From Terriglobia bacterium (GTDB lineage Bacteria > Acidobacteriota > Terriglobia > Terriglobales > Acidobacteriaceae), in contig JAVUPY010000007.1 of NCBI GenBank assembly GCA_032252755.1, positions 23,468 to 87,467 of the forward strand: a DNA stretch of 64,000 bases. Direction: 5' to 3'. The position numbers and the translations under genes are program-made. A model generated the notes under the pieces. The model searched no databases. It saw nothing but the letters and a program-made list of their open reading frames with translations, and was not told the origin of the DNA. Positions 11,027 to 19,661 of this stretch are shown piece after piece (position 1 is the stretch's first letter; each line of letters begins with the position of its first letter).

Positions 11027-12562
11027 ATGTTTGAACAACGTGCCTCTGGAATTCTCCTTCATCCGACTTCGGTGCCCGCCCACGGCGGAATCGGCGATCT
11101 TGGGCCTGCCGCCTATGAGTTTGTAGATTTCCTGGCGGCTGCCCGGCAGACGCTGTGGCAGGTGCTGCCACTTGGACCGCCGGGATACGGGAACTCTCCT
11201 TATTCTTCAACTTCGGCGTTTGCCGGAAGCGTGCTGATGGTCAGTCTCGACCGGCTCGCCGAGCATGGGTGGATCGACCGGGGGCGCGTGAATAGTCTGC
11301 CTGACTCGGTCGACAGAGTGGATTATGAGCGCGTAGCCGCCACGAAGGTTCCGGTGCTGGAAGAGGCCGCGCGAAACTTCCTGAAGGGCGCGAATGGTGA
11401 GGATCGCCGGCGATTCGAGAAGTTCTGCTGGGAGAACGGCTGGTGGCTGGAAGATTTCGTCCTCTTCGATGCGTTGCGGCGCCATCGCAATCGTGAGAGC
11501 TGGAATCACTGGCCTCGTGAACTGGCGCTGCGCGAACCGGCAGCGCTGGATCGCGCGCGCAAAGAACTTGCGGAAGAGTTGAGCATCGGGCGCTTCCTGC
11601 AGTTCGCGTTTCTCGAGCAGTGGCGCTCGCTGCGCGCGTATTGCGGCTTGCGCGGCATTCGCATCATTGGCGACATCGCGATCTTTGTCAGTTACGACTC
11701 GGCCGACGTGTGGACGCACCCGGATGTCTTCCGGTTGGACCGCGAGGGGAACCCGGAGGTCGTCGCAGGAGTGCCGCCCGACGCGTTTTCCGAAACCGGG
11801 CAGCGCTGGGGTAACCCGCTCTACCGTTGGGATGCTTTGCGCGATCGCGGGTACGACTGGTGGGTGCAGCGCGTCCGCTGGGCGCTGATGCTGTGCGACT
11901 ACATCCGCCTCGACCACTTCCGGGGATTCCAGGCTTACTGGGAGATTCCGGCGAGCGAACCGACAGCGGTCAATGGGAAATGGGTTCCCGGGCCAGGCGA
12001 AGATTTGTTCCAGGTATTTCAGAGGCAGCTGGGAGACCTGCCATTCATCGCCGAAGACCTCGGCATGATCACTCAGGATGTATATGAACTGCGCGAGCGG
12101 CTGAAGATTCCCGGCATGCGCGTAATGCAGTTCGGTTTCGACAACCCGGGCGCGCATATCTATTTGCCGCACAAATTCGTGCCCAACACCGTTGTGTACA
12201 CGGGCACGCACGATAACGATACAACGCCGGGATGGTGGCAGCATGGCATTTCCGGCGAAGGGCGTCGATTCGCCAGTGCCTACCTTGGACAAGCTGAAGA
12301 CGGGATGCACTGGGCGATGATTCGCGCTGCGGAGTCCTCGGTCGCGCGCCTTTGTATCGTTCCCATGCAGGATGTGCTTGGGCTGGGGTCGGATGCTCGC
12401 ATGAATGTACCAAGTTCGTCCAACGGGAACTGGAGCTGGCGGTACAAGCCGGGATCACTTCGACCGGAATTAGCGCAAAAGCTCGCGACGCTGGTGGAAG
12501 CTGCCGACCGAGGCGGCCCGCCGCAACAAGTTCCAGAGTTGCGGGAATATTTCGTCGTGTGA
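11027..12562 (+). CDS. malQ: 4-alpha-glucanotransferase (amylomaltase)
   Basis: A 511-aa GH77 enzyme that moves maltodextrin chains between acceptors, releasing glucose. Signature regions are GPPGYGNSPYSSTSAFAG near the N-terminus, the nucleophile region RLDHFRGF, the acid/base region IAEDLGMIT, and the third acidic residue in TGTHDNDT. The short N-terminus is the bacterial amylomaltase type without extra starch-binding domains. It converges with the trehalose-forming treY gene, with about 50 bases between the stops, suggesting a shared maltodextrin/glycogen theme although they are not co-transcribed. No strong ribosome binding site is seen before the ATG. Confidence 0.93.
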   Translation: MFEQRASGILLHPTSVPAHGGIGDLGPAAYEFVDFLAAARQTLWQVLPLGPPGYGNSPYSSTSAFAGSVLMVSLDRLAEHGWIDRGRVNSLPDSVDRVDYERVAATKVPVLEEAARNFLKGANGEDRRRFEKFCWENGWWLEDFVLFDALRRHRNRESWNHWPRELALREPAALDRARKELAEELSIGRFLQFAFLEQWRSLRAYCGLRGIRIIGDIAIFVSYDSADVWTHPDVFRLDREGNPEVVAGVPPDAFSETGQRWGNPLYRWDALRDRGYDWWVQRVRWALMLCDYIRLDHFRGFQAYWEIPASEPTAVNGKWVPGPGEDLFQVFQRQLGDLPFIAEDLGMITQDVYELRERLKIPGMRVMQFGFDNPGAHIYLPHKFVPNTVVYTGTHDNDTTPGWWQHGISGEGRRFASAYLGQAEDGMHWAMIRAAESSVARLCIVPMQDVLGLGSDARMNVPSSSNGNWSWRYKPGSLRPELAQKLATLVEAADRGGPPQQVPELREYFVV

Positions 12563-12614
12563 GGCCGAAAGTCTGCGGACTTCGCCAAGCTTTCGGCTTG
12601 CGACTCTTTAGCTT

Positions 12615-15600
12615 TCAGCTTCCCAGCAGTGCCACAGGGAATCGCCGAAAAACGTCAGCGACGAGAAGTGTATGCTCACGCGTGACGTGAATAGTCTCTC
12701 CGGTCAGCACGTTGCGCAACTCCCGGTTGGCAGCTTCGGGCGGCAAAACGATTTCAGCATTTCCCCAAATATCGCCGGAGATGGCACGCAGCTCTCCCCC
12801 GGCTAGAGTCAATGGGAATCGCGGAACAACTGTGATCGCGACGTTCCCATCGCCCATTCTCGCGAAGCCGAGGATGTGCCGTTCATTCTGAACCGTACCG
12901 TGGATCGGCACGTAGCGTCCGTTCTGGAAGAGGCGGATGTTGGCCTGGCGGTATTGCAACGCGCGAGACGTGACCCACAACTTAATTCTCCCGTCCGGCC
13001 AATCGCGCAAAATCTCGTCCAGCAGGACAGGATCGCCCGAGCGTCGCGATAATTCCTCCAGCATCGTTTCACGCAGGCGAAAATCCACAGGCCGCCGATT
13101 ATCCGGATCGACGAGCGAGAAGTCGAACAGTTCCTGGCCCTGGTAGATGTCTGGGACTCCCGGCGCGGTGATCTTGATCAACGTCTGCGAGAGCGAATTG
13201 ATTGCGCCGAAATAGGCAATGCGTTCCACGAAGGACTCGATTAATTTCAGAAATGCGTTGGGCCGCGATTCCGATAGCGGCATCAGGATCCGCTCAAGGA
13301 ATTTCCCCAGCAATTCAACGTAGTCCGAATCGGGGTTTACCCAACTTAAGTTCACCTTGGCTTCGTGCACAGCCTTGTCCATGTAGTCGCGGATGCGACT
13401 GGTGTATGCGGTGCGCTCTTCAGCGCTGAATTTCGCGGACGGCGCTCCGTTCACCTTCCGAACCGGCCACGTGCCGATCAATGTCTGGTAGAGCAGGTAC
13501 TCCTCGTTGTAATCCGGTACTACTCTGCCGTCCGAAAGCGTCCGTTTTCTAGTCCGATTGATCCTTCTCCAGCGCATCACCTGCGCTGCCCACGGTCTCG
13601 GGATTTCGCTCAGTACGTCCAGGCGCATGCGAACATCTTCACTGCGCTTGGTGTCGTGCGTCGAGGTGGTCAGCATCGAGTACGGCCAGTTCTCGAGCCG
13701 CTTCAGATTGCCGCGATGAAATTCCTCCACTTCGATTCCGAATTCGCGGGGTGAGCCGCCGACATCGTTCACGGATACGAACCGGTTGTAGACGTAACAC
13801 GAGGTGTCTTCCAGGCCCTTGGCCATTACCGGCCCGGTGAGTTGCTGGAATTTCAGGGCGAAATAGAGCTGCTTACGGTATCCGTAAACAGGCGCCCCAC
13901 CGTCGGCCCCGCGCAACAGCAAAATTTCCTGCAGAAAATCGAACACCGGTGCCGGAGTCGATCCGTTGCGACGCTTGGCGCGCGCGATAGCCTGCTGAAT
14001 GTATTCGCGATCGCGATCGCTGATGAATCCACGTTCGTCGATGTAGGTCCGGTAGATGGGGAAGCAGGCGATGGTCTCGATGATCGCGTCGCGCAGGGTT
14101 TTGCGCGTGAAGTCGCGGGCGCGTCGGTCGGTAAGGCTGATCTCGTCGAGCATGTGACCGAGCACGTTGACTTCGCTGCTCAGCGCCGAGTTCATGATCA
14201 GCTTCTTCGAGTCGTAAATCAGTGTATCGACGTCGATGCTTCCGCCAATGAACCGGTGATAGAAAGCGGTAAATGCCTTACGATTGCGACTGTCTATAAA
14301 GATGCCGTTGACCAAGTTCATGAAGTCGTAGCCGACGGTGCCATCAACCTGCCACTTCTCGGGAAGGTCCTCGCCGGGTTCCAGAATCTTCTCTATAACG
14401 ACGTAAAGCGGGGCACGACTGCGAACCCAATCGTGCTGGCCGAAGATGGTCTGAACGTCGAGTTCGATCCCATTTTCGGCCTGGGGTACCTTCGGCTCGG
14501 GACCGCAGCACTGACTCGCGGCGTAGAGCATCTGCAGGCGCGTGAGGTATTGCGGCGGATTGAAGAGACCATCAGGGTGGTCTACTCGCAGGCCTTGCAT
14601 ACATCCATCGGCGAGAAGGCGGCGGATCAATTTCTGCGTTGCGGCGAACACCGCAGGGTCTTCCATTCGGAGTCCGACCAGATCGTTGATATCGAAGAAG
14701 CGGCGGTAGTTGATTTCCTCGCCGGAGACACGCCAATGCGCGAGCCGGTAGCTCTGGGCTTCGAGCAGTTTGTGCATGGCGTCGTAGCTTCGGGCGTCAC
14801 CCGGGATCCCGTTCACCCGTTCAATTGCGCGGCTTATCAGGCGACGCACTTCCGGGGAGTCATCCACCAGTTCCTTCAGGCGCTCTTTGAGGAAAGGGAT
14901 TTCGCGTTGTCGCTTTATGGCGCGATCGCCTTCGGCGGTATCGTGACAGGGGAGTTCGGAAAGCGACACGAGGAGGCTCTGGAATTCGCGTATGACATCG
15001 CTGGTGCCCAAGTCTCCCAGGGGCTCGAAGATCAGCGGGATCGTTTGCGGATCGAGTGGGAGCACCTTTTCGTAGTAGCGAACGATAAACCTACCGTCGT
15101 CGTACTGCAGTGCCAGTTTGCCGGTTTCGAGTTCCTCCCCGTACTGGTCGCCCAGAATGGGCAAAAGGACCTTGTTCCGGAGCTCCGGTTTGAGCGGGTC
15201 CCAATCGATGTCGAAAAAAGCCGCGAACCGGGAAGCGCGCCCATTCTCGAGCACATCCTGCCACCACGGGTTGGTTCCGTAACCAACGCCCATGTGGTTG
15301 GGCACAACGTCGAGGAGCAGGCCCATGTTGTGGGTGCGCAGTTCCTCCGCCAATTCGTGGAACTCTTCTTCGGTCCCGATCTCGGCGTTGAGCTTGTTGT
15401 GATTGGTAATGTCGTAGCCATGAGCGCTGCCAGTGCGAGCTTCCAAGAGCGGAGAGGCGTAGCAGGTGCTGATCCCGAGCGCGCGCAGGTAAGGAACGAG
15501 CGCTTTGGCATCACGAAATCCGAATTCCTGGTTGAACTGGAGGCGGTAGGTTGCGCCGGGAACGAGTTGGATCTTGTGCGCTGTGAGCCGATCGAGGCAT

Positions 15601-15650
15601 TCGGAAATACCGGAAGTTTCGTAGAGGATCGGTTCTGTTTGCGAGCGCAT
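12615..15650 (-). CDS. treY: Maltooligosyl trehalose synthase
   Basis: A 1011-aa GH13 enzyme that isomerises the reducing-end glucose of maltooligosaccharides to a trehalosyl end. N-terminal signatures include YRLQFNQEFGF, YASPLLEARTGSAHGYD and DVVPNHMGV. The catalytic nucleophile is in LRVDHPDGLF, the acid/base in VIEKILEPGE, and the transition-state Asp in TSTHDTKRSED. It is longer than many TreY proteins (usually 700-950 aa), the extra length being in the middle insertions. The partner hydrolase TreZ, which would release free trehalose, is not in this window on either side. Confidence 0.93.
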   Translation of the reverse strand: MRSQTEPILYETSGISECLDRLTAHKIQLVPGATYRLQFNQEFGFRDAKALVPYLRALGISTCYASPLLEARTGSAHGYDITNHNKLNAEIGTEEEFHELAEELRTHNMGLLLDVVPNHMGVGYGTNPWWQDVLENGRASRFAAFFDIDWDPLKPELRNKVLLPILGDQYGEELETGKLALQYDDGRFIVRYYEKVLPLDPQTIPLIFEPLGDLGTSDVIREFQSLLVSLSELPCHDTAEGDRAIKRQREIPFLKERLKELVDDSPEVRRLISRAIERVNGIPGDARSYDAMHKLLEAQSYRLAHWRVSGEEINYRRFFDINDLVGLRMEDPAVFAATQKLIRRLLADGCMQGLRVDHPDGLFNPPQYLTRLQMLYAASQCCGPEPKVPQAENGIELDVQTIFGQHDWVRSRAPLYVVIEKILEPGEDLPEKWQVDGTVGYDFMNLVNGIFIDSRNRKAFTAFYHRFIGGSIDVDTLIYDSKKLIMNSALSSEVNVLGHMLDEISLTDRRARDFTRKTLRDAIIETIACFPIYRTYIDERGFISDRDREYIQQAIARAKRRNGSTPAPVFDFLQEILLLRGADGGAPVYGYRKQLYFALKFQQLTGPVMAKGLEDTSCYVYNRFVSVNDVGGSPREFGIEVEEFHRGNLKRLENWPYSMLTTSTHDTKRSEDVRMRLDVLSEIPRPWAAQVMRWRRINRTRKRTLSDGRVVPDYNEEYLLYQTLIGTWPVRKVNGAPSAKFSAEERTAYTSRIRDYMDKAVHEAKVNLSWVNPDSDYVELLGKFLERILMPLSESRPNAFLKLIESFVERIAYFGAINSLSQTLIKITAPGVPDIYQGQELFDFSLVDPDNRRPVDFRLRETMLEELSRRSGDPVLLDEILRDWPDGRIKLWVTSRALQYRQANIRLFQNGRYVPIHGTVQNERHILGFARMGDGNVAITVVPRFPLTLAGGELRAISGDIWGNAEIVLPPEAANRELRNVLTGETIHVTREHTLLVADVFRRFPVALLGS

Positions 15651-15803
15651 CCTAGACCTTAGATGTAAATTCGTATGTGAACGGCTGTAGCGGAGTAGCT
15701 GACTTTACGATACAGCCGAGGTCTGTTAACAATACAATGGAATTGTTTGCGGCAGCTGCGCTATTCCGCATCCCATATTTTCCAGTGCGCACCAGGAGGA
15801 TTC

Positions 15804-15989
15804 ATGCCCGTAGCCAGCGGTGAACTTATCCGTATGATGAACTATGTCGACGATATCGCGGCAACCCTGCGCCGCATCCAGGCCAGTCTGGCGTTTGTGA
15901 CGCCGGAAGAGAAAAAGAGGCTTGCCGAATACATGCAGAATTGTAATCCGAACTGGGTTAAGGTAGTGGACTCGCTGGAGCGCGGCTGA
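15804..15989 (+). CDS. Small hypothetical protein (61 aa)
   Basis: I do not recognise a family. The protein is acidic-helical in its centre (MNYVDDIAATLRRIQ, then TPEEKKRLAEYMQ), and looks like a short helical bundle. The ATG at 15804 is preceded by AGGAGGA at the ideal distance, which strongly supports expression and this start over an in-frame ATG at 15747. It ends one base before the GTG of the next gene, so the two are probably co-translated. The start lies about 150 bases from the divergent treY. Confidence 0.6.
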   Translation: MPVASGELIRMMNYVDDIAATLRRIQASLAFVTPEEKKRLAEYMQNCNPNWVKVVDSLERG

Positions 15990-15990
15990 G

Positions 15991-16566
15991 GTGCGCGAAA
16001 TCCGCACTATCGCCGTGATCAGCGCCGGACCTGCAGGGCGAAGCATCGCCCAGTTGGCTGCTCTCGGTGGCTTCCGAACCATTCTCGAAGACATTCTGCC
16101 TACCAGCCTGCGTCGCGCCGAAGGCGAGATCCGCGGCAGCCTCGAGAGCGCCGTGAACTCGGGACTGGTCGCGCACGCGGAGTCAGAGGCGGCGATGGCC
16201 AGGCTCGAATTTGCGACGTCGCTGGAAGAAGCCGCGAGGGAGGCCGACATGGTTATCGAGGCCGTCCCGGACGAGTTCGAATCCAAGGAGGAAATTTTTC
16301 GGCTGCTCGATCGGATCTGCCGGCCGGGTACGCTCCTGGTTTCCAGCAGCCTCTCCTTGCGCGTGAGCGATATCGCGGCAATTACGGAACGGCCTACGGA
16401 TATTGTCGGTATGCGCTTTGTGCGCGCAGATTCAGGCAACGGCAGCGAAATCGAAGTGATTGCCGGAGCGTGTACCGCGGAAGAGAGCTCAAACTCGGCG
16501 ATAGCAGTAGCGCGTCACATGGCCACTGGCGCTGTGCTGATTTCAGAAGCCGCCGCAGCTCAGTAG
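15991..16566 (+). CDS. Truncated 3-hydroxyacyl-CoA dehydrogenase-like NAD-binding domain protein
   Basis: A 191-aa protein that covers only the Rossmann domain of the 3-hydroxyacyl-CoA dehydrogenase family; the helical C-terminal domain (about 100 residues in the family) is absent. The dinucleotide motif is degenerate: SAGPAGRSIA where active enzymes have GAGTMGxGIA. Later family features remain, such as ADMVIEAVPDEFESKEEIF and the acyl-group region with LSLRVSDIA in place of the usual SNTSSLSITE (the active-site Ser/Asn/His triad is not evident). The start is GTG, one base after the previous stop. It may be a regulator or scaffold, or a decaying gene; activity as a dehydrogenase is doubtful. 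Confidence 0.65.
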   Translation: MREIRTIAVISAGPAGRSIAQLAALGGFRTILEDILPTSLRRAEGEIRGSLESAVNSGLVAHAESEAAMARLEFATSLEEAAREADMVIEAVPDEFESKEEIFRLLDRICRPGTLLVSSSLSLRVSDIAAITERPTDIVGMRFVRADSGNGSEIEVIAGACTAEESSNSAIAVARHMATGAVLISEAAAAQ

Positions 16567-16597
16567 ACCGCCAACTTCCGTAAACCGAACCTGCTTG

Positions 16598-17404
16598 TCA
16601 ACTTGTGAGTTTTTGCAGGTGCTGGAAGCCGTGCGTGGCGTAAATTACCATGCCGAATGTCGTCGCGTTATATGCCATGTGCACAAGAACCGAAGCGGCC
16701 AATGATTCCGCCCTCGCCCTCACAAGCGTGAGCACCACGCCGACGATAAAGATCCCGAGCAGCGGTGACCAACTGAATGCCAGCTGTCCGCCATGAAGAA
16801 GAGCGAAGGGCAGAGCGGTCAGGAACACGCTCCAGAAGAGATTCATCGTTCGGTCAAGTGCAGGGAACAGCAGCCCACGGAAGAACAATTCTTCCGCCGG
16901 CGGTGCAATAAAGGTACCGAAAATTGTGAGCAGCCACGCCGCCAGTGGGGTGCGGAATAAATCCTCGAGAGGAACATGTTTCGGCTGAGGAAGCATATGT
17001 CCCAGGGCCTGAATCGCGACGCACAGCAAGATGCCGCCGCTTATGTAAACAGGCCACGAAATCCGGGGCCAGCGCCAGCGAATTCCTTCGGCAAATGGAA
17101 TTCCGTAGTGGCGCACGATCAGGCGGTAAACAAACCACAAGGTGATCAGGTATGCCAGCAGTTGTGATACGGTCGCCAGCCGTGCATCGGTTACCACGTC
17201 CGTCATCGGCATGCCGCGGAACCACGGCAAGCCGGTGGCGATCATGATAACGAGAACGATCGAGAAGATGATCGCGACGAATGCGATGATGGCGATTTTG
17301 GCGACATCCGCAAGCGTCCAGACGGGGAAGCGCTCCATTTCAGCAATGAACGCGGAGAGCGCGGGCGAACTGGGTTGAGTAATCTGAGAGTCGTCCTGGG
17401 GCAC
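16598..17404 (-). CDS. CPBP-family intramembrane metalloprotease
   Basis: A 268-aa polytopic membrane protein with about seven hydrophobic segments. The CPBP (Abi/CAAX protease) motifs are present in order: EELFFRG (the EExxxR motif, about residue 177), FALLHGG (FxxxH), and a final HMAYN (HxxxN/B). Members cleave prenylated or other membrane-bound substrates; many bacterial ones act in bacteriocin self-immunity or stress signalling, and the substrate here cannot be told. The start is GTG at 17404, about 65 bases downstream (in its own direction) of the end of the preceding minus-strand gene; no strong ribosome binding site is seen, so a later start is possible. Confidence 0.85.
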   Translation of the reverse strand: MPQDDSQITQPSSPALSAFIAEMERFPVWTLADVAKIAIIAFVAIIFSIVLVIMIATGLPWFRGMPMTDVVTDARLATVSQLLAYLITLWFVYRLIVRHYGIPFAEGIRWRWPRISWPVYISGGILLCVAIQALGHMLPQPKHVPLEDLFRTPLAAWLLTIFGTFIAPPAEELFFRGLLFPALDRTMNLFWSVFLTALPFALLHGGQLAFSWSPLLGIFIVGVVLTLVRARAESLAASVLVHMAYNATTFGMVIYATHGFQHLQKLTS

Positions 17405-17471
17405 GGGGAAATTTTATAGAAACATCAGGAAAACGGGTAATCGGGCGTTCCCGCATCTCGCGATTAGCCGA

Positions 17472-18494
17472 TCATTTCGTAGCCGACTGGGGCGAATTTG
17501 GCGTCTGCTTGGTCGGCTGGACCGTCCCGTAATCCTGCCCGCCGGGTGCGACGGCCCGCGCAACGATAGCTTGGAAAGCGTTTCGGAATGCGGGGTACTT
17601 GGCCATCAGCGCATTAATCAAGTCCATATTCTCCTGCCAGGTTTTGGCAGTGTCGCTGATATCAGGGGAAGCGTACTTGACGACGAGGTCGAGTTCATTG
17701 CCCACCGGGAGGGGAAACATCGTCATAAGCGGATATGTCTTCCCGTTCGCGTTGAAGTTTACGGTTTGGTTTTGCCCGACGGGAAGATCCTTTGGTGCGA
17801 CCTGTTGCATCTCGTCGTAGAGTTTGTCCAGTTGCAGTGTGCTCATGAACGGAACTGGCGCAAGCAGATCGCGCGCCTGCCAGTAGTAGAAATAGGCAGT
17901 GGCGTTATCACCCTTCTGCTTGTAATCCCGAGCCTGCTGAACATACCAATCGCCGTTGTGGGTGGCTGCTGTTCCCGCTTTGGCGTAGTAGCCTGCCAGC
18001 TTCCACTGTTGTCCCATTTGCTGCAGGACGAAGGACAGCGTGAAGGGTTCCTTAGATCCTTGGGCGTCCACGATTGCCAGGGCGTACATGCCAGCCGGAA
18101 GGTTAGGTATGAAAAATGCGCTGCTTGTGGCTGTATGTCCGTAAGCGCCGAATACGCCGCAATAGAACTCGGCACGCTGGACGGTGCCGGTTGCGTTGGA
18201 GGCGTCAAGCAGGAACACGCTCCGAACGTTCGGCTGCGAGCCCTGCAGGCCGGCGAGATTGTCGCGGACCGCATTTGAGATTCCGCCGAAATTCTGGGCA
18301 ACCGAGAGAATGGAGTTCTGCTGTAGCCCGGCGGAATCAGCATTGGCAGCCATCTGGAAGTACTGGCGCGCCGCCGAATCAATGGCGCTGCGGGTCGTCG
18401 GGTCCATGTCCTTGCCTTCGGTGCAGCGCTGGCTCCACGCAGCAACGGTACACAGCAGGACCAACAGCAAAGGCCATAGTCTCGGACGGATCAT
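17472..18494 (-). CDS. Secreted hypothetical protein (340 aa)
   Basis: An N-terminal signal peptide (RPRLWPLLLVLLCTVAAW, cleavage after AWS/Q) precedes a soluble body with no family I recognise with certainty. Residues 25-80 are helical and the later part has a YFYYWQARDLLAP stretch like a helical repeat and a C-terminal segment on vapour-like 'PDISDTAKTWQENMDLINALM'. The ATG at 18494 is chosen because GAGGAG lies just upstream on the minus strand; an in-frame extension to 18638 would cross into the start region of the divergent gene. Exported, perhaps envelope or periplasmic; function unknown. Confidence 0.7.
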   Translation of the reverse strand: MIRPRLWPLLLVLLCTVAAWSQRCTEGKDMDPTTRSAIDSAARQYFQMAANADSAGLQQNSILSVAQNFGGISNAVRDNLAGLQGSQPNVRSVFLLDASNATGTVQRAEFYCGVFGAYGHTATSSAFFIPNLPAGMYALAIVDAQGSKEPFTLSFVLQQMGQQWKLAGYYAKAGTAATHNGDWYVQQARDYKQKGDNATAYFYYWQARDLLAPVPFMSTLQLDKLYDEMQQVAPKDLPVGQNQTVNFNANGKTYPLMTMFPLPVGNELDLVVKYASPDISDTAKTWQENMDLINALMAKYPAFRNAFQAIVARAVAPGGQDYGTVQPTKQTPNSPQSATK

Positions 18495-18622
18495 CGGGTT
18501 CTCCTCAAGCGTTAGGGTACTCCGCCAGTCAAGCAGATTCGACTCTAATGAGAATAGATGCGGGAGATAAAAATTCAGATGTTCAGAGCCGCGTACCATT
18601 CCGGTGGTAGAATCTGTGCATT

Positions 18623-19522
18623 GTGGCTCGTAAAGCACCTGCTTTGTTGAAGATGCTCAACCGGAATTGGTGTGGCACGGGAATGCTCGTACTGCTGATC
18701 GCGGGGCTTGGTTCCGCGTTGCAGACGCAGACCGCGCCAACGCCGAGGAACGTTCAGCAAAGCCCGACCCGGGAACACGGCAAGACCAGTGCGAAAGCGA
18801 AGCCCACGGGCAAGAAGTGGAAGACCAAAAAGCCTGCGGTTGAAGTGCCGCCGCCACCACCAGCGCCGCCGCCCACTCCGGAACAGATGCCGGCGCAGCC
18901 GCCAGAGGTCGGCTATAGCCGCGGACAACTCACGATTAACGCGGATAATTCGACGATGAATGATGTTCTTGCCGCGGTGAGGCGCGTGACAGGCGCGACC
19001 ATTGAGAAGCCACCAATAGGCGGGAATGACCGCGTCGCTGTCCACCTCGGGCCCGGAGATCCGAAAGATGTTCTTACGGCGCTCTTCAACGGATCGCGGT
19101 ATGACTACATCATCCTGGGTCCGATGGGGCAGCCTGGCGGGGTGCAGCGCATCATCCTGACCGCGAGATCGAACGCTCCCTCGCAGCCGGTAACCTCCAA
19201 TGCCGCCATGCAGGCGCGTCCCAACGTTGCGCCGCCCACGCCAGCAGCCGAGCAGGAGGAGCCAGATAACGCTGAAACCGAGGATATGACGGTTCCTGAG
19301 CAGAACGCGCCGGAAGCGGAAGAACCGCAACAGGAGCAGCAGCCGCCGCCCCAGGGCTACCCTCAGCCCGGTGCTCCAGGGCAGCCGCAGATGCAGAATC
19401 CACAAGGCCAGGAAGAACAGGGACAGGAACCGCAACAGCCGCGGGTGAAGTCCCCCGAAGAGTTGCTGCGCGAGTTGCAGCAGATGCAGAAGCAGCAGCA
19501 AAACCAGCAACCGCCGCAGTAG
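18623..19522 (+). CDS. Secreted protein with a single STN-like domain and Pro/Gln-rich tail
   Basis: A 299-aa exported protein with a hydrophobic segment at residues about 18-34. Residues about 95-175 (from GQLTINADNSTMNDVLAAV to GGVQRIILTAR) match the STN (secretin and TonB N-terminal) pattern: a short beta-alpha-beta domain with a DVLTALFNGS segment. Pro/Gln-rich linkers flank it, with an Ala/Pro region before and a PQQ-rich tail after. STN domains usually sit at the N-terminus of secretins or TonB-dependent receptors; here no barrel follows. The start GTG at 18623 has no strong ribosome binding site, and ATG at 18653 is the alternative. Confidence 0.7.
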   Translation: MARKAPALLKMLNRNWCGTGMLVLLIAGLGSALQTQTAPTPRNVQQSPTREHGKTSAKAKPTGKKWKTKKPAVEVPPPPPAPPPTPEQMPAQPPEVGYSRGQLTINADNSTMNDVLAAVRRVTGATIEKPPIGGNDRVAVHLGPGDPKDVLTALFNGSRYDYIILGPMGQPGGVQRIILTARSNAPSQPVTSNAAMQARPNVAPPTPAAEQEEPDNAETEDMTVPEQNAPEAEEPQQEQQPPPQGYPQPGAPGQPQMQNPQGQEEQGQEPQQPRVKSPEELLRELQQMQKQQQNQQPPQ

Positions 19523-19628
19523 CGAATCAATCATCTTTCGGCTGCCATTTGTCCATCCGTCACATCCTCCCTGTGATAGGTCTCACTGCAGCCATGTATA
19601 TCCCTGAATAACGTGGGCATTGGGATTT

Positions 19629-19644
19629 GTGCGCCTGAGCGCAC
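19629..19644 (+). promoter_or_regulatory. Small hairpin in the transketolase leader
   Basis: GTGCGC and GCGCAC form a perfect 6-base stem with a CTGA loop. It ends about 8 bases before the GAGGG ribosome binding site of the transketolase gene. It could affect initiation; no known riboswitch is recognised. Confidence 0.3.
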
Positions 19645-19661
19645 CCCTGCGAGGGAATGTC

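Noticed and set aside
13842..15662. Long plus-strand frame (606 codons) opposite treY
   Set aside because: It lies wholly antisense to treY, which has clear family motifs and catalytic residues; the frame follows from high-GC codon use.
18575..19534. Long minus-strand frame (319 codons) opposite the STN-domain gene
   Set aside because: Its translation is a low-complexity Leu/Arg-rich shadow of the Pro/Gln-rich coding strand, with no start site or family pattern.
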